NCBI GenBank assembly: GCA_028684815.1
Contig: JAQUFE010000001.1
Coordinates: forward strand, 1 to 64,000
Reading direction: 5' to 3'
DNA from: Sulfurimonas sp.
Lineage (GTDB): Bacteria > Campylobacterota > Campylobacteria > Campylobacterales > Sulfurimonadaceae
Length of the DNA: 64,000 nt
The notes under the pieces were generated by a model. The model was not told the origin of the DNA, did no database searches, and saw nothing but the letters and a program-made list of their open reading frames with translations. The position numbers and the translations under genes were made by a program. Of the stretch, positions 1 to 9,047 are shown piece after piece. The number at the start of each line of letters is the position of its first letter. Within the stretch, counting starts at the first letter, position 1.

Positions 1-42
1 TTTAACAATATAACTACACTTCCAGTAGGAGGAGCACACTAA
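1..42 (+). CDS. C-terminal end of an upstream subunit, probably the Fe-S subunit of the molybdoenzyme
   Basis: Frame 1 is open from base 1 and ends FNNITTLPVGGAH-stop, with the TAA at 40-42 overlapping the ATG of the next gene (TAATG). The Shine-Dalgarno AGGAGG of the next gene lies inside this coding end. Such 1-base stop/start overlap is typical of subunits of one complex. By the usual order in polysulfide/sulfite/tetrathionate-type complexes (Fe-S subunit before the NrfD subunit) this is probably the four-cluster ferredoxin subunit. Only 13 residues are visible, so the family cannot be read from the sequence itself. Confidence 0.45.
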   Translation, partial: FNNITTLPVGGAH

Positions 43-947
43 TGGCGGCACATGAAATTTTAGCAGCAACAAATGCTGTAGTTACTTTGGATGCGGCACT
101 TCCTGGAATTGTTTGGCCTTGGCTAGTAACAGTTAATATGTGGGCGAAGAGTATTGGTACTGGTGTAATCTTTATGTTATTTTTACTTATTAGAACACAT
201 CCAGATCAGGTAAAAGGCTTAAGATTTCCTACAACCGTAGTAGCTCTTATCTTTATTCATATCTTTTTACTTTTTACTCTAGCGGACTTGCATCAACCAT
301 TTAGAATGTGGCATATTTTCTTCTATCCTCATCTATCTTCAGCAATTACTATCGGTGCTTGGATGGCTACGATATTTGTAGGTTTACTATTCCTTCTTGC
401 CTTTGTAAGCTTTATCAAAAAAGATGATGCACTCTTTGACAAGATACTAACTTGGGTAGTGATTTTAGCAATCCCAGTTACACTCTATACAGCAGCGCTT
501 ATGTCACAGTGTACAGCTCGTGAACTCTGGCAGATGCCAACAGAATCGGCTCAAATGATGTTTGCAGCACTTCTAGCTGGTTCTGCATTTATGATCTTAC
601 TAGGTGGCAATAAACTAAACTATGAAGCTAAGAAGACTCTAGGTGTAGTCTTAGGACTAAGTGCTTTAATGTCTTTTATTCTATATATGTCAGAGTATAT
701 CTTTGGTCCTATGAAGGCTGAAGAAGTAGCTTTTATTTTAGAGTACATTAAAGGTGATGGACCATATACAGTGATGTTTTGGTTAGGTCAATGGATAACA
801 TATCTCTTACCGATGCTTCTTATCGTTTTAAGTAGAGCTTCAAAGAGCGAGAATCTTTTAAAACTTGCAGCGTTATTGGCGCTTGTAGGTCTGTGGTTAG
901 TTAAGCATGTTTGGCTAACAATTCCACAATTATTACCAATGAGTTAG
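42..947 (+). CDS. NrfD/PsrC-like quinone-interacting membrane subunit
   Basis: A 301-residue polytopic protein with about eight hydrophobic segments (roughly residues 26-48, 62-79, 98-120, 137-158, 166-184, 198-218, 238-262, 269-293) and few charged loops. This matches the NrfD/PsrC family, the membrane anchor that exchanges electrons with the quinone pool in molybdoenzyme complexes. It lies between the end of a probable Fe-S subunit and the catalytic subunit, with only 10 bases to the latter, so the three should form one complex. The start is an ATG with a strong AGGAGG about 8 bases upstream. Whether the complex reduces or oxidises a sulfur compound is not visible here. Confidence 0.85.
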   Translation: MAAHEILAATNAVVTLDAALPGIVWPWLVTVNMWAKSIGTGVIFMLFLLIRTHPDQVKGLRFPTTVVALIFIHIFLLFTLADLHQPFRMWHIFFYPHLSSAITIGAWMATIFVGLLFLLAFVSFIKKDDALFDKILTWVVILAIPVTLYTAALMSQCTARELWQMPTESAQMMFAALLAGSAFMILLGGNKLNYEAKKTLGVVLGLSALMSFILYMSEYIFGPMKAEEVAFILEYIKGDGPYTVMFWLGQWITYLLPMLLIVLSRASKSENLLKLAALLALVGLWLVKHVWLTIPQLLPMS

Positions 948-957
948 GGAGAATTAG

Positions 958-3900
958 ATGTATTTACAAAGTAGAAGAACATTTTTAAAAGGCGCCGCAT
1001 TCACTGTTGCTGGCGCTGTTATTGCTAAGGGTGTGTTTACAACAGATGCACAAGCTGAGTCTGTCTCACAAAGCAAGTTTACAAATACTCCAGATTCATT
1101 ATCATTCTACCCTCCGATGGAGGAGTGGGGCGACTTTAAAGAGCTTGATGGGAATGACTGGAAAAGAGGCGGGATTGACCGTCATGGTGTAAGAAGTCCA
1201 GAAAATCCAGAAGGTATAGAAGTAAACGACTATATGATAATCCCGACGGCATGTTCAAACTGTGAGGCTTCTTGTGGTTTGACTGCATGGATTGATAAGA
1301 AGACTTTTACAGTTAAGAAGTATATGGGTAATCCTCTTCACGCTGCATCTCGTGGAAGAAACTGTGCAAAAGGTTACGCTGTACAATCACAAATGTACGA
1401 TCCAGACCGTATAGCATTCCCACTTAAGCGCGCTCCTGGTTCTGCTCGTGGTGAAGGTAAATGGGTTCGTACAACTTGGGATGAAGCAATGACTGCCATC
1501 GGTAAGAAGATGGGCGATACTCTTAGAGTTGGTGATGAGTTATCTAAAAAAACTGTAATGTTTCATGTTGGCCGTCCAAATGAAAATGGTTTTACTGGTA
1601 AAGTTTGGCATACACTAGGTTGTGATTCGTTTAATTCACATACTAATATCTGTTCAGCAAATGCTCGTACAGGAATCATACAGTTTGCAAATGATGATAG
1701 ACCATCTCCAGACTGGGCAAATGCGAAACTTATCTTTTTAAACTCATCTCACGCAGCAGATGCTGGTCACTACTTCCAACAATCAGCCTCTTTTATTGCA
1801 GATGCAAGATCAAAGGGCGCTAAGCTTGTAGTTATGGATCCTCGTATGTCTAACTCTGCTGGTATGGCAGATTTGTGGATTTCAGCATGGCCTGGAACTG
1901 AGCCAGCTATATATCTATACTTAGCTCAAAGAGTTTTAAGTGAAGGAAAAGTTGATAAAGAGTTTGTTAGAAAGTGGATTAACTGGGAAGTATTTTTAGA
2001 TAATAAAAAATATTTAGACTATATGGTCACTAAAGGCTATATCTCTAAAGTTCCAACAGGAGATCAATTTGAAGATTTTCTAGAAGTTTTAAAAGAGACT
2101 TATGCTCCATTTACACTTGAGTATGCTTCTAAAGAGACTCATGTACCTGCTCATAAACTTGAAGAACTATACGATATGTTTATCTGGGCTGGAACTTCTG
2201 TATCTTCATACTATTGGAGAGCTTCATCTTCTGGAAACAGAGGTGGATGGACTGCTGGAAGAACTGGCTACTTCTCACTCGCACTTCGTGGCGCAATTGG
2301 CCCTGAGGGTGGTACTTTCTTCCATCACTGGCATGTTATTTCTGTCGGTGGAAAAGGTGGAAGTTCTACTGTTGGTCAAGGAAAAGGTGGCGTAGATATT
2401 CCAAAAGTAAATGCTTATAATGAACTAACTTGGCCGCCAGAGTGGCCTCTGTCTACTTATGAGCTATCATTTTTACTACCGCACCTTCTCTCAGATACCC
2501 AGTGGCAACAAAAGTGGATAGATAGAGGTCTTAATGTTCCTCAAAAACTCTCTGTTTGGATTCCTCGTATGTATAATCCTGTTTGGATAAATCCAGATGG
2601 TTTTAGATGGATAGAGACTATCAAAGATGAAAAGAAGATGGAGTTAACATTTAATCTCTCGCCTGTATGGTCTGAGACTAACTGGTATGTTGATTATATC
2701 CTGCCTGTAGGATTAGCTGGCGAGAGACATGACCAACACTCTGAGGCTACGATGCCAGCTCGCTGGACTTCATTTCGTCAACCAGTTATGCGCGTAGCAC
2801 TAGAGAAAATGGGATGGAAACCTAAAAACCCAAATCGTGCTACACTAGAAGCTCATATAAAAGCAGGTCTTGGTGAAGTTTGGGAAGAGAATGAATTTTG
2901 GTTTGATCTATGTGTAAACTATATAGATCCAAAAGGTGATATCTTCTTAGACGATGCTAAGACAAAGTCTATTAGATCTATGTGGGAGTCTAAAAAAACA
3001 CCTGGTACTCCTGTAACTATTGCTGAGTGGTATGACGCGGCATTTGGTGATAACTTACCAAATCTTAAATCTACTGCTACGTCAGATGCAAGATACAAAA
3101 ATGCAGAGTTCCCAATCTATGAATATATGAGAGATCATGGTGTTTGGATGGAAGAAAATCATATCTATTCGCCTCAAGAGAGAGAAGTAGTAGATGATGG
3201 AGCGAACTATATCTCTCATGGTCATAAGTATGACAAAAAAGATGTAACTATAGATAAAAGAACAGGTGTTATGACTGCTGATAACAATGGTAAGCAGCAA
3301 TCTATTGGTATTGAGATCGATGGTAAGAAGATGGAAGGTTTTGCTACGATGGATAAAAAACTTGACTTTTTCTGTGAGTGGCTTGCAGAAGACTGGAAGT
3401 GGCCAGAGTATGCTATACCTTTTTATCCAAGAAGTGAAGAAGAGAAAAAAGAGATGGTTCATATCGTATCACATGTAAATCACATGTATATGACTGAAGA
3501 GAACTCGTATGCGCTAAATACTATATTTAGACTCCCATACAACATTCATACACGCTCAGCTAACTCGAAGCATCTTATGGAGATTTCTCAAAACCATGAC
3601 CCTATCTGGATTTCAACGCCAGATGCAGCTCGTCAGGGCTTTAAGCGTGGAGATGCTATCCGTGTAAGAATTACAGATAGTGTTACAGGACTAGAGTCTG
3701 GTTACTTCGTAGCTATGGCAGTTCCTACAGAGGGTGTTCTTCCTGGAACTCTTGCTTGTTCACACCATGGTGGTAGATGGAAACTTGTAAACTCAGTCTC
3801 AATTCCAAACGGTGTTAGTGCTGGTAAAGTAAACTCACAACCAATAAAAAGAGATATGAATGACCCAGCTTTTATGGCACACTCTCCTGAGAATGCAGGT

Positions 3901-4374
3901 AAAGAAGCTGGTCAAATCAAGATTGAAGATTATGATGGAACTGGTGGATTAAATAGTTTTGGTGTTCCAACTGCTGAACTTCAAATGGATGGCAAGGTAG
4001 GAAAGCTAAAGTATGTAGAGGGAATCAAACCTTTTCATGCTGCTAGATTTGCAGACTACAACCGTGATAGTGGAAATATCTGGTGGGATGGACTAAGTGG
4101 TTCATGGCAAAATGCTGTAGCTGCAGCTCATCCAGACCCAATTTCTGGAATGCACTGTTGGCATCAAAAGGTTATCTTAGAGCCTGCTCAAAGTGGAGAT
4201 AAGATAGGTGATATTCATGTAAATTATGAAAACAACTTTAAAATCTATCAAGGATGGAGAGATGAACTTACTCGTGGACTAGATGTAAACGATAAGATAC
4301 GCCGTCCTAGACATATCAAACGTCCGTGGGTACCACTTACAGATGAAGCGTATGAGATAAACTTAAAGAGCTAA
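958..4374 (+). CDS. Tat-exported molybdopterin oxidoreductase, polysulfide/tetrathionate/sulfite type catalytic subunit
   Basis: A 1138-residue catalytic subunit of the complex iron-sulfur molybdoenzyme family. Residues 6-33 are a twin-arginine signal (SRRTFLKGAA, then a hydrophobic stretch to AQA), so it acts in the periplasm. A [4Fe-4S] site is formed by Cys99, Cys102, Cys106 and Cys136 (CSNCEASC and GRNCAKG). The likely Mo ligand is Cys232 in NICSANAR, which fits PsrA/PhsA/TtrA/ArrA-type enzymes rather than Asp- or Ser-liganded ones. It is longer than typical PsrA (about 750-800) and nearer TtrA or SoeA in size. In Campylobacterota, complexes of this type are usually annotated as polysulfide reductase or sulfite-oxidising SoeABC; the substrate cannot be fixed from this sequence. 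Confidence 0.85.
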   Translation: MYLQSRRTFLKGAAFTVAGAVIAKGVFTTDAQAESVSQSKFTNTPDSLSFYPPMEEWGDFKELDGNDWKRGGIDRHGVRSPENPEGIEVNDYMIIPTACSNCEASCGLTAWIDKKTFTVKKYMGNPLHAASRGRNCAKGYAVQSQMYDPDRIAFPLKRAPGSARGEGKWVRTTWDEAMTAIGKKMGDTLRVGDELSKKTVMFHVGRPNENGFTGKVWHTLGCDSFNSHTNICSANARTGIIQFANDDRPSPDWANAKLIFLNSSHAADAGHYFQQSASFIADARSKGAKLVVMDPRMSNSAGMADLWISAWPGTEPAIYLYLAQRVLSEGKVDKEFVRKWINWEVFLDNKKYLDYMVTKGYISKVPTGDQFEDFLEVLKETYAPFTLEYASKETHVPAHKLEELYDMFIWAGTSVSSYYWRASSSGNRGGWTAGRTGYFSLALRGAIGPEGGTFFHHWHVISVGGKGGSSTVGQGKGGVDIPKVNAYNELTWPPEWPLSTYELSFLLPHLLSDTQWQQKWIDRGLNVPQKLSVWIPRMYNPVWINPDGFRWIETIKDEKKMELTFNLSPVWSETNWYVDYILPVGLAGERHDQHSEATMPARWTSFRQPVMRVALEKMGWKPKNPNRATLEAHIKAGLGEVWEENEFWFDLCVNYIDPKGDIFLDDAKTKSIRSMWESKKTPGTPVTIAEWYDAAFGDNLPNLKSTATSDARYKNAEFPIYEYMRDHGVWMEENHIYSPQEREVVDDGANYISHGHKYDKKDVTIDKRTGVMTADNNGKQQSIGIEIDGKKMEGFATMDKKLDFFCEWLAEDWKWPEYAIPFYPRSEEEKKEMVHIVSHVNHMYMTEENSYALNTIFRLPYNIHTRSANSKHLMEISQNHDPIWISTPDAARQGFKRGDAIRVRITDSVTGLESGYFVAMAVPTEGVLPGTLACSHHGGRWKLVNSVSIPNGVSAGKVNSQPIKRDMNDPAFMAHSPENAGKEAGQIKIEDYDGTGGLNSFGVPTAELQMDGKVGKLKYVEGIKPFHAARFADYNRDSGNIWWDGLSGSWQNAVAAAHPDPISGMHCWHQKVILEPAQSGDKIGDIHVNYENNFKIYQGWRDELTRGLDVNDKIRRPRHIKRPWVPLTDEAYEINLKS

Positions 4375-4493
4375 AGAAGCTCTTTAATGGTATGAAATAA
4401 CTATAAATTTCTCCCAGAAGTGGAACTTTTAGGAACGCTAACCCATAGCGTTCTCCACGACAAATCACGCAAAATAGGCGAGGCTGAAGCCTC
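4364..4493. terminator. Hairpin cluster after the molybdoenzyme gene
   Basis: Three hairpins follow one another. TTAAAGAGC/GCTCTTTAA (4362-4388) spans the stop codon. GAACGCTA/TAGCGTTC (4433-4453) has a 5-base loop. GAGGCT/AGCCTC (4480-4493) has a 2-base loop. GAAGTG near 4418 can also pair with CACTTC near 4493, enclosing the inner hairpins. None has a good T-run behind it, so factor-independent termination is uncertain; they may protect the mRNA 3' end. Confidence 0.4.
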
Positions 4494-4524
4494 ACTTCCG
4501 AGTTGTTTCACAATTTCTTTATTT

Positions 4525-4669
4525 AATTGAACCTTCTGATTAATCTATAAACTAGATTCCGTGTCAAGCACGGAATGACGGGATACGTGTCAAGCACGGA
4601 ATGACGGGATACGTGTCATCCTGAACTTGATTCAGGATCCAACTTTATAATTGTTCAGAGCATTCAATT
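4525..4669 (+). repeat. Dispersed palindromic element, copy A
   Basis: One of eight intergenic copies in this window. It starts with a TTGAA..TCTGATTAATC end, contains the hairpin ATTCCGTG-TCAAG-CACGGAAT, then the hairpin GATCCTGAA/TTCAGGATC, and ends GTTCAGAGCATTCAA, the inverse of the left end. In this copy the first hairpin half with its GACGGGATAC tail is tandemly repeated. It lies at the convergent junction of the molybdoenzyme gene and the thioredoxin-like gene, and its end touches the stop codon of the latter. Confidence 0.75.
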
Positions 4670-4670
4670 A

Positions 4671-5189
4671 TTAAAACTTATCTGCTATCCACATTCTAAA
4701 ATATAAACCTAAAGTACTCGTAAAACCAACCTCACTAAAGATTAGATTTTTATCTTTGTCATATATAAATGTAGTTGGATAAGCTGCAACCTTAAACTCT
4801 TTTGCAAAAAAACCACTCTCATCATTATAGACTTTAAAATCAAAACTATTTTTACTCATATACTCTTTTATCTTTTTATCCTCACCAGAGTTTACAGCGA
4901 TACTGAGCACTTCATACTCCTCTGAGATGCTCTGTATATTTGATGCTTCTATTTTACAAGTAGGGCACCAAGTGGCCCAAAAATGGATTAAGATAGGTTT
5001 ATCTTTTGGATGTCTATAACTTGTTTTATCTAAGAGAGTAACACTCATCTCTTGTAACTTTTGTTTATTTAAGTCCATACTTTTATAAAAACTAATAACA
5101 TTTGCAGCCACAGTCATAATAACTATAAAAAGAACTATCTCTTTTAGATATTTTTTTATTTTTTGCTTAATAATCATAGATTTTGTCAT
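4671..5189 (-). CDS. TlpA/ResA-like membrane-anchored thiol-disulfide oxidoreductase
   Basis: A 172-residue protein with one N-terminal membrane segment (about residues 16-35) and a periplasmic thioredoxin fold. The redox motif is WCPTC inside HFWATWCPTCK, and AAYPTTF supplies the cis-proline loop. This is the TlpA/ResA/ScsD class, which keeps apo-cytochrome or copper-site cysteines reduced in the periplasm. It is divergent from a NosL-like lipoprotein gene 75 bases away. A role in copper-site or cytochrome c maturation is plausible, but that link is inference. A start a few residues in (the second Met) is possible. Confidence 0.8.
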   Translation of the reverse strand: MTKSMIIKQKIKKYLKEIVLFIVIMTVAANVISFYKSMDLNKQKLQEMSVTLLDKTSYRHPKDKPILIHFWATWCPTCKIEASNIQSISEEYEVLSIAVNSGEDKKIKEYMSKNSFDFKVYNDESGFFAKEFKVAAYPTTFIYDKDKNLIFSEVGFTSTLGLYFRMWIADKF

Positions 5190-5264
5190 AATATTGTCAC
5201 TTTAACACTTTTTTAATTCTTAGTCGCTAATATACATCAATATTAAAAACACAAGGATAAAAAC

Positions 5265-5759
5265 ATGAAAAAGATATATGCGACTTTAGTGCTAGTTCTA
5301 CTCTTTGGTGGATGTGCTACAGATAAAGAGCCACATGTAAAATCAACCATGTTCCAAACGGTCTCACCAACAGAAGCGACACTAACTCAAAAGGGCAAGG
5401 ATAAAGAGTTTTGTGTAAGATGCGGGATGAATTTGGTAAAGTATTATAAAACTAGCCATGCTGCACAAGACGAAAAACATCACTATCAATACTGCTCAAT
5501 CCACTGCCTAGAAGAGCATCTAGGAGAGGGAGTGACTCTTAAAAATCCTAAGGTTGTTGATGTTGACTCCCTAAAACTCATCCCTGTTGGAGATGCTTTT
5601 TATGTAGTTGGGAGTAAAGTAAGGGGAACCATGACTAGAGTTAGTAAGTATGCTTTTAAGGGTGAAGCTATGGCTAAAGAGTTTCAAGCGAAAAATGGCG
5701 GAGAGATTATGCGTTTTAATGAAGCACTTGAAGTTACAAAAAAAGACTTCAAGCGTTAA
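5265..5759 (+). CDS. NosL-like copper lipoprotein
   Basis: A 164-residue lipoprotein with a lipobox ending LLFGGC. It carries the motif FCVRCGM and later YCSIHC, with several His residues between them, which is the pattern of NosL, a Cu(I)-binding lipoprotein that helps assemble the copper sites of nitrous oxide reductase. The start has AAGGAT about 10 bases upstream. A nosZ gene is present in the window but 47 kb away, so this gene is not in a nos cluster here. It overlaps the convergent TRIC-family gene by 11 bases. NosL-like proteins without a nos role also exist. Confidence 0.75.
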   Translation: MKKIYATLVLVLLFGGCATDKEPHVKSTMFQTVSPTEATLTQKGKDKEFCVRCGMNLVKYYKTSHAAQDEKHHYQYCSIHCLEEHLGEGVTLKNPKVVDVDSLKLIPVGDAFYVVGSKVRGTMTRVSKYAFKGEAMAKEFQAKNGGEIMRFNEALEVTKKDFKR

Positions 5760-6363
5760 ACTTAGGTAGTTGCCAGCCTCTCTTGAAGGCTATGAGCCTC
5801 AATACTACAGAAAATATTGCCACGCTTGAGATAGTTAGAGCATTTAGTGAATTAAATGCTTCTAATAATGCTAAAAGCAGAGCAACTATAACGGCTATAG
5901 ATCCGTAAAAATCACTTATTAGAACTGTTGGTACTTGGTTTATCATAACATCTCTTGTCACTCCTCCGCCCATTGCAGTGATGAAGCTCAAAATCATAAT
6001 CCCAAAGAAATTATATTCGGCATTTATGGCTAAGATGGCACCTGTTATACTAAAAGCGACCAGCCCTATAGTGTCGCTTACTACAAATATCCATTTTTGC
6101 TCTAGTGATGGTTTAGTATATAGTTTAAAAACAAAAGCTACAAAAAGACTTAAAAATAACGTGATAGCTGGATATAAAGAGCTAAAAGCAAAAGGAGTTG
6201 AACAGAGAATTGCATCTCTAATGATTCCACCTCCAAGGGCAGTTAGTGCAGATGCTATGAGTATTCCTAGAATATCTAGTCTGTTTTTTATGGCTACAAG
6301 AAAGCCACTTATGCTAAAAGCAGTGATACCGATGATATCAGCAAAGATAAAAAATTCTGGCAT
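5749..6363 (-). CDS. TRIC/UPF0126 (YicG-like) membrane channel protein
   Basis: A 204-residue protein with about seven hydrophobic segments and an internal repeat: GIIRDAILCSTPF in the first half and GVTRDVMINQVPT in the second, each preceded by a run of glycines. This twofold pattern is characteristic of the UPF0126/TRIC family of bacterial trimeric cation channels. Its stop lies four bases before the stop of the downstream-transcribed carbonic-anhydrase gene's neighbour region, and it follows that gene on the same strand, so they may be co-transcribed. Its ion and physiological role are not known from the sequence. Confidence 0.85.
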   Translation of the reverse strand: MPEFFIFADIIGITAFSISGFLVAIKNRLDILGILIASALTALGGGIIRDAILCSTPFAFSSLYPAITLFLSLFVAFVFKLYTKPSLEQKWIFVVSDTIGLVAFSITGAILAINAEYNFFGIMILSFITAMGGGVTRDVMINQVPTVLISDFYGSIAVIVALLLALLEAFNSLNALTISSVAIFSVVLRLIAFKRGWQLPKFNA

Positions 6364-6367
6364 CTAC

Positions 6368-6895
6368 TTAGTTTTGGTACTCATTTTTAAAGCTTACATA
6401 TCTCGTAGCAGATGCATAAAGCTCTTTTACCTCTTCATCACTAAGCTCTCTTACAAACTTTGCAGGACTTCCCATAATGAGTGAACGAGGAGGAAAAACT
6501 TTGTTTTTTGTCACAAGTGCGTCAGCTCCCACAATGCTCTCCTTGCCAATAACAGCACCATCTAAAATAGTGGCTCCCATACCTATAAGACAAGCACTCT
6601 CTATAGTGCACCCATGAAGCATAACTCTGTGACCTATGGTTACATCATCACCTACAATAGTTGGATGACCATCACTTTTATCTGCTTTTTTGTAGTGAGT
6701 TACATGAATCATACTCAAATCTTGGACGCTAACTCTATCGCCGATTTTAATGAAATGTACATCTCCTCTAATGATGGTTCCAAACCAGATGGAGCAATCC
6801 TCTCCAAAGGTCACATCTCCAATAACATCAGCTGAGGGAGCTATCCAAGTATTTTTGCCAATAGTTGGCTCTTTTTCTCTAAATTTATAAATCAT
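6368..6895 (-). CDS. Gamma carbonic anhydrase-family hexapeptide protein
   Basis: About 175 residues from the ATG at 6895, chosen over the longer frame start at 6937 because GGAAG lies just upstream and the product then begins with the family-typical MIYKFREKEPTIG. Left-handed beta-helix repeats follow (ADVIGDVTFGEDCSIW, IGDRVSVQDLSMIHV, VTIGHRVMLHGCTI, IGMGATILDGAVIG). The metal-binding histidines of gamma carbonic anhydrases are seen in MIHVTH and in IGHRVMLHG. The start overlaps the end of ppk by 11 bases, suggesting translational coupling. Such YrdA/PaaY-like proteins may be carbonic anhydrases or CoA-thioester-acting proteins. Confidence 0.85.
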   Translation of the reverse strand: MIYKFREKEPTIGKNTWIAPSADVIGDVTFGEDCSIWFGTIIRGDVHFIKIGDRVSVQDLSMIHVTHYKKADKSDGHPTIVGDDVTIGHRVMLHGCTIESACLIGMGATILDGAVIGKESIVGADALVTKNKVFPPRSLIMGSPAKFVRELSDEEVKELYASATRYVSFKNEYQN

Positions 6896-8999
6896 TTGAA
6901 TCTTCCGAAAATAGTTTTGACATGATTTGAGAGACACTTCTTTGAGTCTCCTTTTTACTTGCCTTTGAAATTTTGTTTACAAACTCTTCTAAAAGCTTGT
7001 GGTTGTTTATAATCTTCTCATCTTCTGAAGCTCTTAGGACTCTTTTGTATGAACCATCACTCTGAAGTTCGTGCGCCAAAGCGTTATCAGAGCATTGAAG
7101 TTTTAGTATTTGTAGGATTTGACTCTTTGACTCTTCATCTTTGATGGCAGTTAAAAGTTCTATCCTTCTCATTAAGTTTCTAGGCATCCAATCAGCTGAA
7201 GAGATATAGACCTGACTAGCATCGTTTTTAAAGTAAAAAACCCTAGGATGTTCTAAGTATTTGCCTAGTATTGAGATAACTCGAATATTATCACTAACTC
7301 CCTCGATGCCTGGCTTTAAGCAACAGATGCCACGCACTATAAGGTCTATCTTTACTCCAGCTTGTGATGCCCTGTAGAGGGCACAAATAACATCATCATC
7401 AACTAAAGAGTTTAGTTTTACGATGATTTGTCCATCTTTTTTTCTTCTAGCTTCATTGTTTATAAGGGATAAAATCTTCGGTTTAACCTGAGCTGGAGAC
7501 ATATAAAGTTCGTCAAGTTTACCTTTTTTACTAAAACCAGTTAAAAAATGAAAAAACTTTGTTAAGTCATTTGTGATTACATCTTTTGAGGTCATATAGC
7601 TCATATCTGTGTAGATTTTTGCAGTAGCTGGATTGTAGTTTCCTGTCCCTATATGGGCATACTGCTTTAATTTTCCATTTTTTCGCCTTGTGACAAGAGC
7701 TGCTTTTGCGTGAACTTTAAAGCCTTTGATGCCGTAAATAACATGTGCTCCAGCTTTTTCAAGCGCCTTTGCCCAGATAAGATTGTTCTCTTCATCAAAT
7801 CTTGCTTTTAGCTCAACCATAACAGTCACCTGTTTTCCACTCTCAGATGCAGCCATCAGGGCCTGAACTATTGGCGAATTTGTTCCTGAGCGGTAAAGTG
7901 TCATCTTTATAGAGACTGTATCAGGGTCTTTTGCAGCACTTTGTATGAGTTTTATAACTGGCTCAAAACTGACAAATGGATGGTACATTAAAACATCTTG
8001 CTTCTCAAGTGCTGTAAATATATTTTCATTGTGGTCAAAAGGGGGTAGAGTTTTTGGTTTAAATGGCGGATGCAAAAGGTGTGCAAAATTTTTATTTGAG
8101 ACGATTTGCCAAAGACTTGAGAGATTTAAAAATATATGAAATCTATAAATATCATCTTTATAAACATTGGCATGTCTATTAAAAAAATTCAACAGCTCCT
8201 CATCTGAATCGCTACCAACTTCTAGCCTTACCATTTCACCTTTTCTACGGAGTTTTAAACCCTCTTCTAAAATCTCCATAAAGTCATCAGCTTCCTCCTC
8301 TTCTATCTCCATATCTGCATTTCTTGTAATCCTAAAAGATGCATATTTTATAAGTTTATAACCTGGAAAAAGGTCTTGAATGTGCTGAACAACGAGTGAT
8401 TCTATGGGTACATAAATACCATCATTAAGCTCTATAAATCGGCTTATGACTCTAGGGACTCTTATGATGCCAGTCCTCTCAACAGTTTCATCATCCATAT
8501 CTGCAAGTTTTACAATAAGTCCAAAACTAAGATTGTTTAAGTGTGGAAAAGGGTGCGTTGCATCTACAGCTATAGGGATGATTACAGGGTAAATATTTTC
8601 ATAAAAATATTTTTTTAGCTTACCTCTTTGAGTTTGAGTCACCTCTTCATAAGACTTGATAAAAATGCCCTCAGCTTCAAGTTTTTTGAGTATTGAGCTT
8701 AAGCAGTGTTCTACTACTTGTTGCTCTTGATGCAAGTAGTTTCTTATCTCAAGAAGTTGTTGCATTGGTGTGAGTCTATCAGCTCCTGAGAGAATGATGC
8801 CAGCTGCAAAGAGTTTTTTTAATCCTGCAATTCTAATCATATAAAATTCATCTAAGTTTGTTCCATAGATGGCTAGAAATTTTAGTCTCTCTAAAAGTGG
8901 AAGTGATTCATCTTGAGCCTGCTTTAAAACTCTAGTGTTGAACTGCAACCATGAGAGTTCACGATTGTTATATAGGTCTGGGTTTTTGAGATTTATCAT
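6885..8999 (-). CDS. ppk: Polyphosphate kinase (PPK1)
   Basis: About 704 residues, the usual length of PPK1, which reversibly transfers the terminal phosphate of ATP onto polyphosphate. The N-terminus LYNNRELSWLQFNTRVL and the block NLDEFYMIRIAGLK are hallmarks of the family. KVHAKAALV contains the histidine that is autophosphorylated in characterised enzymes, and HIGTGNYNPATAKIYTD the second conserved histidine. I place the start at the ATG at 8999; the frame also has a TTG at 9014, but GGGG lies at a good distance from the ATG. It precedes the carbonic-anhydrase gene with an 11-base overlap. Confidence 0.95.
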   Translation of the reverse strand: MINLKNPDLYNNRELSWLQFNTRVLKQAQDESLPLLERLKFLAIYGTNLDEFYMIRIAGLKKLFAAGIILSGADRLTPMQQLLEIRNYLHQEQQVVEHCLSSILKKLEAEGIFIKSYEEVTQTQRGKLKKYFYENIYPVIIPIAVDATHPFPHLNNLSFGLIVKLADMDDETVERTGIIRVPRVISRFIELNDGIYVPIESLVVQHIQDLFPGYKLIKYASFRITRNADMEIEEEEADDFMEILEEGLKLRRKGEMVRLEVGSDSDEELLNFFNRHANVYKDDIYRFHIFLNLSSLWQIVSNKNFAHLLHPPFKPKTLPPFDHNENIFTALEKQDVLMYHPFVSFEPVIKLIQSAAKDPDTVSIKMTLYRSGTNSPIVQALMAASESGKQVTVMVELKARFDEENNLIWAKALEKAGAHVIYGIKGFKVHAKAALVTRRKNGKLKQYAHIGTGNYNPATAKIYTDMSYMTSKDVITNDLTKFFHFLTGFSKKGKLDELYMSPAQVKPKILSLINNEARRKKDGQIIVKLNSLVDDDVICALYRASQAGVKIDLIVRGICCLKPGIEGVSDNIRVISILGKYLEHPRVFYFKNDASQVYISSADWMPRNLMRRIELLTAIKDEESKSQILQILKLQCSDNALAHELQSDGSYKRVLRASEDEKIINNHKLLEEFVNKISKASKKETQRSVSQIMSKLFSEDSNDL

Positions 9000-9047
9000 A
9001 TGTTTTTGCCCCAAAATTATTTTTCACATTATATCGAAATGTTATTA